A stretch of 64,000 nucleotides of DNA from Aquimarina sp. U1-2 (GCF_017897595.1 NZ_JAGKIK010000001.1:1-64000); one strand, 5' to 3'; counted from the first letter of the stretch, positions 27,609-37,714 are shown. Made by a program: numbers and translations. Notes: a model not told the origin generated them from the letters alone.

Positions 27609-29147
27609 CTATTCTAAGTTTGATTTTACATACTTTGTAGGAGTAACTTTTGTATGTTTCTTAAATGACCGATAAAAGGTTACTTTATTATTAAAACCAA
27701 CTTCGTAGACAATATCAATAATGGTAGAATGATTTTGATGAACTCGTTTTCGCAATAGTTTTTTTGCTTCTTGTATTCTGTAAAGATTTATCAAATCAAA
27801 AAAATTAAGATCAAAATGTTCATTAATAACTTGAGAGGTATTATGTCTTGTGGTATCCAACAATTCTGATAGTTTTTGAAGTGTTAAATCGTTCTGCCTA
27901 TAGATTTTTTCATGATTTAGTAAATACAGCAACCGTTCTTTCAACTCGAGTGACAAACCCGCAGTAAGTCCTGAGTTTTGATAACGATGAGTTACTTTTG
28001 ATTGTGTATATACTGGAAGTAATAAAGAAGCTTTATTTATGTTAAATCGATTAATCCTTACTTGATCGAGAATAGAAGGGTGAACAAAAGCAATATAACT
28101 TACATATAAAACAAATAACGTTACGGCAGTGGTTTTAATATACTGTATGCTCGTACTGTTTAGGGCAAATAAAACGAGGATCGTTAACATTAAAGATAGC
28201 GCAGCATAGCATAAATAAAATACAACTAAACTTGTAATCCACCTATTTTGCTTACTTCCTTTGATGCCGTAAAGTCTACTTATATTCACCCTGTACACTC
28301 TAATAATTAGAAACCCGTAAAAAGACAATACTAATAGTCTTGCAACCGAGATGAATTCAAAATAAGGTAAACTATTATTTTGCATCATGTTTAATTTTTT
28401 CTCTTCCGGAAGTACATACGTTGGCAGCAACAATAATAGAATCAATACTACAGGTAAAAAATGAATAAGATCTTGTTTTACAAATCTATATTGCGATGTA
28501 ATTCTCTTGAAATAGAAATATAAAAGAGGCCCATACAAAAAAGTGAAGGCGGTAGAAAAATATAATGTATGAGGTAAGGAATATTGAAGATTTGTAATTA
28601 TTAAATAGTCATGAAGTATTAACAGAGAAAAAGATAGTACCAAAACCCCTATTAATCGATTAGTCGTTTTTTCTGTATTTATTCTAAAAGTAAGTATTAT
28701 CCCTATAAAGCAACCCATAAAACCAATACATAAGCAGAGTGTTGTCCAAATATTTATTTTCTTTACATATTCCTTTAATAAAAGAGGATTAACTAATGCC
28801 ATATGGCTATAGCTCAGTTTTTCAAAAGTACAAGTAGTACTATTTGCACCAATTTGAGGTGTATTCGAACTTTTCTCATTCACTACTATATTATCTTCGT
28901 TTTGTTGATATTGCTCTGTAAGCGAAACGAAGCTATTTGGTATATTTTCAGCAAAATCATTACTCAACCAACATTGAAAATAAGGTAAAAATATAAGACA
29001 AAGCAATATGTTGAATATTATAGGTGACCTTCCTAAAGAAAAGCTAAGCAAACTTGAATAGTAAAAAATCTTTAAATTCCAAAAATGCCTTATAATATTT
29101 GATTCCTGGGTATCTAATGAATGGGTCTGAAAAAAAGTAAATAACAC
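27609..29147 (-). CDS. AraC-family regulator with multi-TM N-terminus, copy 1
   Basis: Predicted membrane-anchored transcription factor. The C-terminal 95 residues are an AraC helix-turn-helix pair (LTLQKLSELLDTTRHNTSQV; IDIVYEVGFNNKVTFYRSFK). Before it come about seven hydrophobic segments (about 130-360) and an N-terminal segment that resembles a signal peptide (ILLCLIFLPYFQCW) plus a short extracytoplasmic part. The start is uncertain: ATG 29147 gives 512 residues, but the signal-like segment begins near residue 38. It is paralogous to the next gene; an environmental or membrane signal controlling DNA binding is inferred. Confidence 0.82.
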   Translation of the reverse strand: MLFTFFQTHSLDTQESNIIRHFWNLKIFYYSSLLSFSLGRSPIIFNILLCLIFLPYFQCWLSNDFAENIPNSFVSLTEQYQQNEDNIVVNEKSSNTPQIGANSTTCTFEKLSYSHMALVNPLLLKEYVKKINIWTTLCLCIGFMGCFIGIILTFRINTEKTTNRLIGVLVLSFSLLILHDYLIITNLQYSLPHTLYFSTAFTFLYGPLLYFYFKRITSQYRFVKQDLIHFLPVVLILLLLLPTYVLPEEKKLNMMQNNSLPYFEFISVARLLVLSFYGFLIIRVYRVNISRLYGIKGSKQNRWITSLVVFYLCYAALSLMLTILVLFALNSTSIQYIKTTAVTLFVLYVSYIAFVHPSILDQVRINRFNINKASLLLPVYTQSKVTHRYQNSGLTAGLSLELKERLLYLLNHEKIYRQNDLTLQKLSELLDTTRHNTSQVINEHFDLNFFDLINLYRIQEAKKLLRKRVHQNHSTIIDIVYEVGFNNKVTFYRSFKKHTKVTPTKYVKSNLE

Positions 29148-29633
29148 GACTAAATATAATGGTTGATGCCATTAAATGTAAATAGGTTTTGAGTAGGAAA
29201 TATCGTAAAAGTTCCTCCCGATCAACGTTTACTTGTTTATTAAGAAAGTAGAGACTCTAACCGCCTATTCTTCATAAATTATAACTCTTTGTAATTCAAA
29301 AAATAGTATGAAATAATATTGGTAAAGCTTAGCAGTTTCAACGAAATTTATCAATACACGGGGTGATGATTTTTTAACTTATATATTGCTTTTTATTAAC
29401 ACAAATTCTTTGATCGTCTTTTCAATTTTTTAAGTTATTTAAGCTTTGTGACCATTATTTTTCGTTTAATAGAACTTAAATCGGTTTCTAATTCGACAAA
29501 CTCAATTAAATTTTGCAACGCTTTATTACTTATGTAATTTTTAAAAATCATTAAAGTAATAACAATACACCTAACCCGTTGCGTATTTTAAAGAGAATCA
29601 TTAATTCGAGTTCGTGAAAGTATTCTTTTTAAA
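29148..29633. other. Intergenic region between the two AraC regulators
   Basis: About 490 bases without a gene. One clean inverted repeat TTATTACTT/AAGTAATAA occurs at 29523-29562, about 70 nt beyond the 3' end of copy 2 after strand is considered. No exact promoter box was recognised for copy 1. Confidence 0.4.
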
Positions 29634-31127
29634 CTATATAGTCATTCGTTTAAGATATTCTGAAGGTGTTATCTGATTGTATTTTTTAAAAGACCTATTA
29701 AATGTTACCTTGTTGTTGAAGCCAACCTCGTAAGCAACATCAATAATATTGAAGTTTTTGTGCTTTTCCTGTTTTAAAAGCTCTGTAGCTTCTTCAATTC
29801 TATATTTATTCATCAATTCGAAAAAATTAAGATCGAAGTGTTCATTAATTATTTGAGAGGTATTATGCCGTGTGGTATCTAATAAATCCGACAGTTTCTG
29901 AAGGGATATATCGTTTTGCTTATAAATTTTTTCTTCTTTAAGTAAGTATAACAACTTTGATTTAAGCTCTAGAGATAAACTTTGGGTTAAACCCGACTTT
30001 TCGTACTTGGCTTGCGTAATTTCAGGTTTTTCAATAAGCAATTGCAATCTACCAAATAGAGAAGGTTGCACAAATGCACTATAACTTACATATAAAACCA
30101 TCATTGCTAACGAAGCAACTTGAATATTAAACAACAGTCCGCTACCTAAATGTAGCATATTTAAAATACTATATATCGCATAAGAAGCTATATAAATAGA
30201 GCAAAAGATAATGATATTTCGTTGCCAACTATATATAATCTTGGATATATACATGTTTTTTCGAATTGAATGAAAATACATTTTAATAATGAATACCCCG
30301 TAAATTAATAATGATGTCAATTTTGAAATTGAAATAAGGGTAAGATACGGTCTTTCATAATGTATAACCATTCTAAGCTTTTCTGAAGCGGGCTGAAGAT
30401 AAACGGGTAATAATATTGATATCAGTAGTACTGTGGGAACCAAATGTAGTATATCGGCTAATTTGAACTTATATTCTTGTGTAACTCTTTTGACATAAAA
30501 GAAAATTAAAGGTCCGTACAAAAGTGAAAACGTAGTAAAAAGATAGAGTGTATGCGGTAAATAATATTCATAATTCATAAAGTATAACCCCATATGAACC
30601 ATAAAACATGAATGCAGCAAAACAAATGCGCTCATTAAAAAATTGGCTAATCTATCGTAGCTCTTTCTAAGATTTAAAACAATTGATAAAAAAAAACCTA
30701 CAAAAGCTACATAAAAACAAAATATAGCCCACCAATCAAACTTTTTAAGATATTTATCAACTAGAATCTGATAGGATTTCGAATCTTGTATCGTAGTAAA
30801 ACGGCTATTATCTACAAACGTAACATCTAAGCTAGCCCCGATATACTTTTCAATATAGATACAAGCTTGTTCGGCTTTGTTGACATCAGCATAATAATAC
30901 GCTAACTTTTTGTATAACGCTATGGAGTCAAGAGAATTTTCTTGTAACACAACTGAATCCTTACTAATATCAGATTCATGCTGCTCATAAAATGATATCG
31001 CATATCCAAATTGATCCTTGCTTTTTAAACCAACTTCGAAAGATAAAGAATACACTTTTAAAGAAAGTATTGAAAGAAGAACAACAAATATGCTTGATAT
31101 AGAATTCTTTTTTAGAGTTAGCCGCAT
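29634..31127 (-). CDS. AraC-family regulator with multi-TM N-terminus, copy 2
   Basis: A 497-residue paralogue of the previous gene. The N-terminus has a signal-like helix (ISSIFVVLLSILSLKVYSLS), about 85 residues of TPR-like extracytoplasmic sequence (ALYKKLAYYYADVNKAEQAC), seven hydrophobic segments and a C-terminal AraC domain (ISLQKLSDLLDTTRHNTSQI; IDVAYEVGFNNKVTFNRSFK). The DNA-recognition regions of the two copies are nearly identical while the outer parts differ, suggesting similar operators but different signals. It may regulate the susC-susD unit downstream, which is not proven. Confidence 0.82.
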   Translation of the reverse strand: MRLTLKKNSISSIFVVLLSILSLKVYSLSFEVGLKSKDQFGYAISFYEQHESDISKDSVVLQENSLDSIALYKKLAYYYADVNKAEQACIYIEKYIGASLDVTFVDNSRFTTIQDSKSYQILVDKYLKKFDWWAIFCFYVAFVGFFLSIVLNLRKSYDRLANFLMSAFVLLHSCFMVHMGLYFMNYEYYLPHTLYLFTTFSLLYGPLIFFYVKRVTQEYKFKLADILHLVPTVLLISILLPVYLQPASEKLRMVIHYERPYLTLISISKLTSLLIYGVFIIKMYFHSIRKNMYISKIIYSWQRNIIIFCSIYIASYAIYSILNMLHLGSGLLFNIQVASLAMMVLYVSYSAFVQPSLFGRLQLLIEKPEITQAKYEKSGLTQSLSLELKSKLLYLLKEEKIYKQNDISLQKLSDLLDTTRHNTSQIINEHFDLNFFELMNKYRIEEATELLKQEKHKNFNIIDVAYEVGFNNKVTFNRSFKKYNQITPSEYLKRMTI

Positions 31128-31509
31128 AATTATTAGACAAAATAATTATACTTCCTAAGGTACAACATGTTTTGACTCAAATCCTAACGCAAAAGGACAA
31201 ACCGATCATATTTTACCTAAAAACTTAATAAAATCAAGGGTTTTAGAGTAAAAAATAAAATAACACTTTACGTAAAAACCACAAATAAACAGAAGAAAAG
31301 ATGCATTTTAAATACTGTAATCCTGTTATAATTGACTATATAATACATATGGTATAATCAATTATAAGAAATTATAGTGTTCACATACTACCTGAAAGAA
31401 CCTGGGGGAGCTGTTAGTTAAAAATTCACATCTATTCTGAAGCAAGCCTTCTTCAGTATTCTGATTTCAATTATCAAGCAACTTCTAAATGTCGTTTAAA
31501 ATATAAAAG
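31128..31509. other. Intergenic region between mazG and AraC copy 2
   Basis: About 380 AT-rich bases. A perfect 10-bp inverted repeat, TTATAATTGA (31326-31335) and TCAATTATAA (31358-31367), is the only clear structure; it could be a bidirectional stem or an operator. No gene was found. Confidence 0.45.
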
Positions 31510-32283
31510 CTATATTCTTTTTGCCTCTTCCCAAAAAATATTCATTTCTGCTAGTGTCATATCTTTAAGGCTCTTATTATTTTCTTTGGCTTTTGCTTCT
31601 AGATATTGAAAACGTTTCATAAATTTTTTATTGGTACGTTCTAAGGCATCTTCAGGGTTTACTTTGAGAAACCTGGCATAATTAATCATTGAAAATAGTA
31701 CATCCCCAAATTCTAGTTCTATGTTTTTGGTATTATTTACGTCTATTTCATATTGCAACTCTGCCAATTCTTCTTGAAGTTTCTCGAATACCTGATGAGG
31801 TTCTTCCCAATCAAAACCTACCCCGGCAACCTTATCCTGTATTCTACTTGCTTTCACAAGTGCAGGCAATGATTTTGGTACTCCCTCGAGCACGCTTTTC
31901 TTTCCCTCTTTTAGTTTTAAATTTTCCCAATTTCGTTTGACATCATCTTCATTTGAGACGTTAACATCACCATAGATATGTGGATGCCTATGTATTAATT
32001 TATCACAAATTTCATTAGCTACATCAGCTATATCAAAAGCATTGGTTTCACTCCCTATCTTCGAATAAAAAACAATATGAAGTAATAGATCTCCTAGCTC
32101 CTTCTTTATTTCGTCAAGATTATTATCAAGGATGGCGTCACCAAGTTCATACGTTTCTTCAATAGTTAAGTGCCTTAGCGATTGTAATGTTTGCTTTTTA
32201 TCCCAGGGACATTGCTCGCGCAACTCGTTCATAATCGTCAATAACCTATCAAAAGCTGAAAGTTGATCTTTTCTTGAGTTCAT
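31510..32283 (-). CDS. mazG: Nucleoside triphosphate pyrophosphohydrolase MazG
   Basis: House-cleaning enzyme that hydrolyses (d)NTPs to monophosphate and pyrophosphate. The 257-residue protein carries two MazG units. The first has CPWDKKQTLQSLRHLTIEET with the metal-binding EExxE and ELGDLLLHI (ExxD) motifs, and the second ELQYEIDV with ELEFGDVLFSM. This is the long E. coli type. It lies 53 nt downstream of the NMO-like gene on the same strand. Confidence 0.93.
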   Translation of the reverse strand: MNSRKDQLSAFDRLLTIMNELREQCPWDKKQTLQSLRHLTIEETYELGDAILDNNLDEIKKELGDLLLHIVFYSKIGSETNAFDIADVANEICDKLIHRHPHIYGDVNVSNEDDVKRNWENLKLKEGKKSVLEGVPKSLPALVKASRIQDKVAGVGFDWEEPHQVFEKLQEELAELQYEIDVNNTKNIELEFGDVLFSMINYARFLKVNPEDALERTNKKFMKRFQYLEAKAKENNKSLKDMTLAEMNIFWEEAKRI

Positions 32284-32336
32284 AACTAATTAGATAGAAA
32301 ACTTGATTTAACCTTTTTGGAGTTAGTCGCAAAAGT

Positions 32337-33287
32337 TTAAACCAGTTCAGATAATTGATTCATTTTTTTTTGAGTTTCTTTAAATTCTCTAACCATATCG
32401 TCTACGATGGCTGCTGCCGGTTTAATATCGTGAATCAACCCCGAAACCTGACCTATCTCGAGTTCACCTTCTTCAAGATCTCCTTCAAACATGCCGCGCT
32501 TCGCTCTGGCTCTTCCCAACAACGTTTTTAGTGCTTCTACCGACGGGTTTTCTGTATAGAGTTTGACGATATCATCATAAAATTTGTTTTTTAACAAACG
32601 AACAGGCGCAAGCTCTTTTAAAGTTAGATGTGTATCGCCTTCTTTTGCACTAACCACCATGTTCTTAAAATCAATATGAGACGATGCTTCGTCACTTGCC
32701 ACAAAACGACTTCCTACCTGTACAGCATCTGCGCCTAATGCCATTACTGCAAACATTGCCGCTCCTGTAGCAATGCCACCAGCAGCAATTAGCGGAATGT
32801 TGATTTTTTCTTTCACTATAGGAATCAATGTTAATGTAGTTGTTTCATCTCTACCATTGTGACCTCCAGCTTCAAAACCTTCAGCAACAATGGCGTCGAC
32901 CCCGGCTTCTTGAGCTTTTAATGCAAATTTCAAACTACTAACTACATGTACTACAGTGACGTTCCTTTCCTTTAGATAGGATGTATATGTTTTTGGGTTT
33001 CCGGCAGAAGTAAATACAATCTTGACGCCTTCATCTATGATGATCTGAATAATCTCTTCTAAATTAGGATAGAGCATAGGAATGTTTACACCAAAAGGCT
33101 TATTGGTCGCTTCTTTACATTTTTGAATGTGAGTTCTTAAAACGTCTGGATACATAGAACCAGAACCAATAAGTCCTAAACCACCTGCATTACTAACGGC
33201 ACTGGCCAGTTTCCAGCCACTGGCCCATATCATTCCTCCCTGAATAATGGGATACTGAATATCGAATAATTCTTTAATGTCCTTCAT
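32337..33287 (-). CDS. NMO/FabK-like FMN flavoprotein (2-nitropropane dioxygenase family)
   Basis: A 316-residue TIM-barrel flavoenzyme. Visible are the N-terminal PIIQGGMIWASGWKLASAVS, the glycine-rich GGLGLIGSGSM, the AEGFEAGGHNG motif holding the probable catalytic histidine, and the phosphate-binding AAGGIATGAAM and GADAVQVGSRF. The family includes nitronate monooxygenase and enoyl-ACP reductase II (FabK), and the sequence alone does not separate the two. It sits between mnmA and mazG on the minus strand. Confidence 0.82.
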   Translation of the reverse strand: MKDIKELFDIQYPIIQGGMIWASGWKLASAVSNAGGLGLIGSGSMYPDVLRTHIQKCKEATNKPFGVNIPMLYPNLEEIIQIIIDEGVKIVFTSAGNPKTYTSYLKERNVTVVHVVSSLKFALKAQEAGVDAIVAEGFEAGGHNGRDETTTLTLIPIVKEKINIPLIAAGGIATGAAMFAVMALGADAVQVGSRFVASDEASSHIDFKNMVVSAKEGDTHLTLKELAPVRLLKNKFYDDIVKLYTENPSVEALKTLLGRARAKRGMFEGDLEEGELEIGQVSGLIHDIKPAAAIVDDMVREFKETQKKMNQLSELV

Positions 33288-33332
33288 GTAGTAAAAAAGG
33301 TCTTAGTAGTATGATTAAACAATCCTGGCAAG

Positions 33333-34523
33333 TTACGAAATTACACCCGATCCCACGAGTTCCTCTCCGATATACCAAGCTACAAATTGCCCTTCTGTAA
33401 TAGCACTTTGTTGATTTTCAAATACAACATACATACCAGAGTCCACCATATATAATGTTGCTTTGTCTAAAGGCTGTCTATATCTAATTCTCGCCATAAC
33501 TTCAAGTTCTTCATCTACCTGAAGTTTCATATCTTCTCGTACCCAATGAAGTTCATCTTTGGCTATAAATAGTGCTTTTCTATATAAACCAGGGTGATTT
33601 TTACCTTGCCCTGTATAAATTGTATTGGTCTTTACATCTGTTTCTATGACAAACAACGGTTCTGGAGTGCCCCCTACGGCAAGTCCTTTTCGTTGTCCCT
33701 TTGTATAATAATGTGCACCCTGATGTTGACCTACAATTTTACCTTCATCAACGTTATAGTTATACTTTGCCGACAAAAATTTAAGCTCTTCTTTTTTTGA
33801 TGTAAATTTTAAGGAGAGGGGTTCATATTTTTCTACCGATGAAGGTATTTCAATAATATTACCTTGTTTTGGTTGTAATTTTTGTTGTAAAAACTCGGGT
33901 AAACGAACTTTCCCTATAAAACATAGCCCCTGAGAATCTTTTTTATCTGCAGTGACCAGGTTTTGATTAGCAGCTATGGCTCTAACTTCAGATTTTAATA
34001 ATTCGCCTATCGGAAAAAGTGTTCTTGCCAGTTGTTGTTGTGATAATTGACACAAGAAATACGACTGATCCTTATTTGGGTCTTTTCCTGAAAGTAAACG
34101 ATGTATATCTTTCCCTTGTTGGGTAATAGTATCCTTTCTACAATAGTGGCCTGTAGCTACAAAATCTGCACCTAATGATAAGGCAATCTTAAGAAACACA
34201 TCAAATTTAATTTCTCGATTACACAATATGTCGGGATTAGGAGTACGCCCTTTTTCATATTCATTAAACATGTAGTCAACAATACGCTCTTTATATTGAG
34301 CACTTAAATCAACCGTTTGAAAAGGTATACCTAATTTTTCTGCAACCAGGAGCGCATCATTACTATCATCGAGCCATGGGCATTCATCAGAAATAGTAAC
34401 CGAATCATCGTGCCAGTTTTTCATAAACAGCCCAATGACTTCATATCCTTGTTGCTTCAATAAGTAAGCTGCTACGCTAGAGTCTACTCCACCAGACAAA
34501 CCTACAATAACTCGTTTCATCAC
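33333..34523 (-). CDS. mnmA: tRNA-specific 2-thiouridylase
   Basis: Thiolates the wobble uridine U34 of tRNAs for Lys, Glu and Gln in an ATP-dependent reaction. The 396-residue protein has the PP-loop SGGVDSS (10-16), the [12 protein letters not shown] segment holding the first catalytic cysteine, [17 protein letters not shown] with the second, and [10 protein letters not shown]. It is slightly longer than E. coli MnmA. The start is ATG 34523; its 5' region holds a hairpin repeat (copy B) that could influence expression. Confidence 0.95.
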   Translation of the reverse strand: MMKRVIVGLSGGVDSSVAAYLLKQQGYEVIGLFMKNWHDDSVTISDECPWLDDSNDALLVAEKLGIPFQTVDLSAQYKERIVDYMFNEYEKGRTPNPDILCNREIKFDVFLKIALSLGADFVATGHYCRKDTITQQGKDIHRLLSGKDPNKDQSYFLCQLSQQQLARTLFPIGELLKSEVRAIAANQNLVTADKKDSQGLCFIGKVRLPEFLQQKLQPKQGNIIEIPSSVEKYEPLSLKFTSKKEELKFLSAKYNYNVDEGKIVGQHQGAHYYTKGQRKGLAVGGTPEPLFVIETDVKTNTIYTGQGKNHPGLYRKALFIAKDELHWVREDMKLQVDEELEVMARIRYRQPLDKATLYMVDSGMYVVFENQQSAITEGQFVAWYIGEELVGSGVIS

Positions 34524-34591
34524 CTTATTATGTTATATATTTTAATTAGATACGTTTAAATTTTATTAATTTCTTAATAATAAAATACTTA

Positions 34592-34694
34592 TAAAAATTG
34601 AGAACGTATGTAACCACTTCGTTCTCTCTCTTTAAGAATTTTAAACATTCCCCTTGGTGAAGTAATTTTTAAATTTCTTACTATTTGTTTTATG
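34592..34694 (-). repeat. Dispersed hairpin repeat, copy B (upstream of mnmA)
   Basis: Second copy of the repeat at 23921-24020. It has a perfect 7-bp stem GAGAACG (34600-34606) / CGTTCTC (34620-34626), and flanking sequence shared with copy A through about 34694. On the minus strand the stem is followed by AATTTTTATAAG, about 70 nt before the mnmA start. Both copies lie in 5' regions of minus-strand genes. Confidence 0.65.
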
Positions 34695-34821
34695 CAAAAA
34701 TAAGAAATAAAAAAGGGTTATCTGAGAAGTTTTGAATATGAACTGATTTGGGTTTTCTGCGAGATGTCTTGATGATAAGTTTATTGACTGTCTGTTATTA
34801 TACCTCAAATTTAACTAAGAA

Positions 34822-34902
34822 GTCATTCTGAATTCATTTCAGGATCTCATTAAGTTATTTTCAGCAAATTGAGATGAGAAGCTGAAACGAGTTATGCTTG
34901 AC
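34822..34902. repeat. Imperfect palindromic intergenic element
   Basis: GTCATTCTGAA...CAGGATCTCAT (34822-34850) faces ATGAGAAGCTGAAACGAG...TTGAC (34874-34902); about two thirds of positions pair. Palindromes with the core TTTCAGnATCTCAT are, as far as I know, common in flavobacterial intergenic DNA. Confidence 0.6.
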
Positions 34903-34968
34903 GCAAACTGTTTAGGTCAAATTACGGATATTCGTTATAAGTTTTAAAAATATTCAAGATCTGAACTA

Positions 34969-35661
34969 CTACGATCCATTTTTTTGTAATGGAAACTGCT
35001 TCTGTTCTATTAATTTCCCGTTTTCATAATACTTCCAGATACCATCTTTACGATCCTTTTTATATGTTCCTTCTATAATCAATTCTCCTTGAGTGTCATA
35101 ATATTTAGTGTCACCATGCAATTGATCATTTTCATAAGTAAATTCTTTAAGAAGGGTTCCTTTTTCAGAATACATCATTCGTTTACCTTGTCGTTTACCA
35201 TCGACATATGTAGTTTTCTCAGTTAACTGTCCGTTTTCAAAATACGTAAGCTGTTGACCATCTAACTTTCCGGATTGATATGCTTCGGTCATCATGAGTT
35301 TGTTTGACCCATTGTGGTAATATTTCCAAATTCCAACCCTATCTTTATTGACCATTTGTCCTTTGCTAATAACTTCTCCTTTGGCAGTAAAATAGGTTAA
35401 TTGTATAGTGTCGTTATCTTTAGAAAAAACTTTAATAGCTGTCGGGGTTTTACCACCACTAGGCTTATAAAACTTGAATTCGCCTATCTCTTTTCCATGC
35501 TCAAAGGTTCCTTCATATCTAAGCTGATCACTATTATCGTATTTTTTTTGCCATTTTCCGTGTCGTTTTCCTTCGGCATCGAACGCATTAAACTCTTGAC
35601 CCAATAAGGTAAAACATGTGAGCATTGCTATACAACATAAAAACATACTACGCATAATCAT
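34969..35661 (-). CDS. MORN-repeat variant (YwqK-like) secreted protein
   Basis: A 230-residue protein with a signal peptide (MFLCCIAMLTCFTLLGQ) and about seven tandem units of 20-23 residues of the MORN-2/YwqK type, e.g. GIWKYYHNGSNKLMM, GQQLTYFENGQLTEKT and DGIWKYYENGKLIEQ. Such proteins are often named YwqK-family antitoxins by annotation pipelines, but no toxin partner is next to this gene and the export signal argues for an envelope role. Function unknown. Confidence 0.75.
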   Translation of the reverse strand: MIMRSMFLCCIAMLTCFTLLGQEFNAFDAEGKRHGKWQKKYDNSDQLRYEGTFEHGKEIGEFKFYKPSGGKTPTAIKVFSKDNDTIQLTYFTAKGEVISKGQMVNKDRVGIWKYYHNGSNKLMMTEAYQSGKLDGQQLTYFENGQLTEKTTYVDGKRQGKRMMYSEKGTLLKEFTYENDQLHGDTKYYDTQGELIIEGTYKKDRKDGIWKYYENGKLIEQKQFPLQKNGS

Positions 35662-35771
35662 AGGTTTTGAGACCTTGTCAATTCTTGTTTACTTTCTCTA
35701 TTTCAACGAAATTATTTTTCAAAAAGTGTACCAGGATTTTTATACCAAATTAACAAAACTAATATAAAACA

Positions 35772-35798
35772 AAAAAGCTCCCATTGTAGGAGCTTTTT
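35772..35798 (-). terminator. Intrinsic terminator of yidC
   Basis: AAAAAGCTCC (35772-35781) and GGAGCTTTTT (35789-35798) form a perfect 10-bp stem with a 7-nt loop. On the minus strand it ends in TTTTTTGTTTT just past the yidC stop. The symmetric A/T ends could also work in the other direction. Confidence 0.88.
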
Positions 35799-35805
35799 GT
35801 AAAAC

Positions 35806-37701
35806 TTATCGCTTTTTAGCATTTTTTTGCTGTTCGGCTTGTTCCATAAGTTCTTTCATTTTCTTTTGAAACTTACCCTGTTTTTTAGGTTTCTTTTTAT
35901 TTTCCTGAATTTTTGCGTGAATTTTATCTTCGTCGATGATCACATTTTTGATCACCAACATAATTCCGATAGTAATTAAATTGGAAACAAAATAATATAA
36001 AGATAGCCCACTTGCATAGTTATTGAAGAAAAACAGCATCATCACCGGCGACAAATACATAATAAATTTCATATTAGGCATTCCCGGTTGTTGAGTTTGC
36101 ATGGTTTGCCCTGTAGTCATCGTCATATAAATAAAGATAGCCACAGAAGCCAAAATAGGAAACAAACTTATATGATCCCCATAAAAAGGTATATCAAAAG
36201 GGAGCTTTGCTATGGTATCATAACTTGACAGATCATCTGCCCATAGAAAACTTTTTTGTCGTAATTCAAATGCGCTTGGAAAGAAATTGAACAACGCATA
36301 AAATACTGGTATTTGCATTAAGGCCGGTAAACAACCACTCATTGGATTAACCCCGGCTTTACCGTATAAAGCCATGGTCTCTTGTTGTTTCTTCATGGCA
36401 TTATCCTTATACTTTTCGTTAATCTCTGTAATCTCTGGTCGTAGAACTTTCATTTTGGCTTGAGACAAATATGATTTGTATGTTACCGGAGAAAGTATAA
36501 TGCGCACAATGATAGTCATAACGATTATCGAAATTCCGTAAGGAAGAAAGCCACTTAAAAAACTAAAAAATGGAATAAATAAATACTTGTTAATCACTCC
36601 AAAAATTCCCCATCCTAAAGGTACAACCTCATCTAAATTTCTATCGTAGTTATTTAAAATACTATAATCTGTAGGACCATAATACCAGTCCATAGCATAG
36701 TTGAGTTCTCCTCCCTGTAAAGCTAGCGGCATCGTAGCCGAAAATTCTTTGGTTACTTTTATATCCTTATCGTCAAGATCGCTCGAATCTGCTATATTTT
36801 TAGAAGTAAAAGCAGCGGTTTCAAAGGGAGTATCTGTAAGTAATATAGAAGTAAAAAAATGTTGTTTAAAAGCTATCCAGCTCACATCTTGCTCTTCGTC
36901 ATCTGTAAACTCTCCCTGCCCAAGATAATCATCTTTATCACCGTCGTATTCGTATAATATTTCGGTATAACGATTTTCGTAGGTTGCACTTTTAGCATGT
37001 CGTATGGCTTGTAATTTCCAATCCAGACTAACCGTTTGACTACTATTAATCACCTGTTGTAAACCTTGTGACCGTATGGTAAAATCTACCATATATTCAT
37101 TTGGTTTTATTTCATATCGATATTCTAGAAACTGGGTATCTGAAACCTTCAGTTTCATGGATAAGATAGTATTCTCCCCGTTTTTTGTTACTGTAGGTTC
37201 AAAAAATAAATTTTCAGTATTTAAAATCCTGTTATCTGTAGTTCCAAAATTAATATTGAAGGATGCATTTTGACCATCTTTTATAAGATACAGTGGAACA
37301 GAATCGTAGGTTTTAAAATTCTTTAACAAGGCTTCTGAAATATACCCTCCGCGATTGCTAACTTTTAAGCGCAACACTTCATTTTCAACTGTGGTAGTAG
37401 TTTCTTTAGCAGAAGGCAAACTAGCAGAATAGGCAAACGCTCCTAATTGAGATTTCGCTGCCACAAGAGCCATCGAGTCTTGTGGATTAACCGCTATGAC
37501 TTCACCACTTTTTGCTACAAATTGTGAAGCAGTATCTACGTTCTCTCCTTTTTTTTCTAGCGCTATTTGTTCTTCTTTGGCTTTTTTCTGGGCTTCTATT
37601 TCTTCTGGTGTAGGTTGGTTTTGATAAAACATAAAAGCTACAATCCCAAAAATAAGTGTAAATCCTATAATCGAGTTAAGGTCAAATTTCTTTTCTTCCA
37701 T
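35806..37701 (-). CDS. yidC: Membrane protein insertase YidC
   Basis: Inserts and folds proteins in the inner membrane, alone or with SecYEG. The 631-residue protein has an N-terminal TM anchor (IIGFTLIFGIVAFMFYQ), a large periplasmic beta domain (about 90-370), and the conserved C-terminal five-TM insertase region with MKVLRPEITEINEKYKDNAM, MSGCLPALMQIPVFYALFNF and a final YASGLSLYYFVSNL. The charged C-terminal tail (Lys-rich) is typical for ribosome contact. It follows pyrG, separated by a terminator-like hairpin. Confidence 0.96.
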   Translation of the reverse strand: MEEKKFDLNSIIGFTLIFGIVAFMFYQNQPTPEEIEAQKKAKEEQIALEKKGENVDTASQFVAKSGEVIAVNPQDSMALVAAKSQLGAFAYSASLPSAKETTTTVENEVLRLKVSNRGGYISEALLKNFKTYDSVPLYLIKDGQNASFNINFGTTDNRILNTENLFFEPTVTKNGENTILSMKLKVSDTQFLEYRYEIKPNEYMVDFTIRSQGLQQVINSSQTVSLDWKLQAIRHAKSATYENRYTEILYEYDGDKDDYLGQGEFTDDEEQDVSWIAFKQHFFTSILLTDTPFETAAFTSKNIADSSDLDDKDIKVTKEFSATMPLALQGGELNYAMDWYYGPTDYSILNNYDRNLDEVVPLGWGIFGVINKYLFIPFFSFLSGFLPYGISIIVMTIIVRIILSPVTYKSYLSQAKMKVLRPEITEINEKYKDNAMKKQQETMALYGKAGVNPMSGCLPALMQIPVFYALFNFFPSAFELRQKSFLWADDLSSYDTIAKLPFDIPFYGDHISLFPILASVAIFIYMTMTTGQTMQTQQPGMPNMKFIMYLSPVMMLFFFNNYASGLSLYYFVSNLITIGIMLVIKNVIIDEDKIHAKIQENKKKPKKQGKFQKKMKELMEQAEQQKNAKKR

Positions 37702-37714
37702 TGATGTACGTATA

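Larger units (their letters stand above)
34524..34968. other. Intergenic region mnmA to MORN-repeat gene
   Basis: A 445-base gap holding two repeats annotated separately: hairpin repeat copy B (34592-34694) and an imperfect 81-nt palindromic element (34822-34902). No gene and no firm promoter were found; CAAAAATA at 34695-34702 is a -7 box on the minus strand without a matching -33. Confidence 0.5.

Noticed and set aside
32330-32350. GTTTAAACCAGTTCA resembling the extended promoter element
   Set aside because: It lies over the 3' end of the NMO-like gene and no TAnnTTTG box follows at 13 nt.
34969-35661. Toxin-antitoxin system, as YwqK-type names imply
   Set aside because: No partner toxin gene adjoins it and the protein has a secretion signal.
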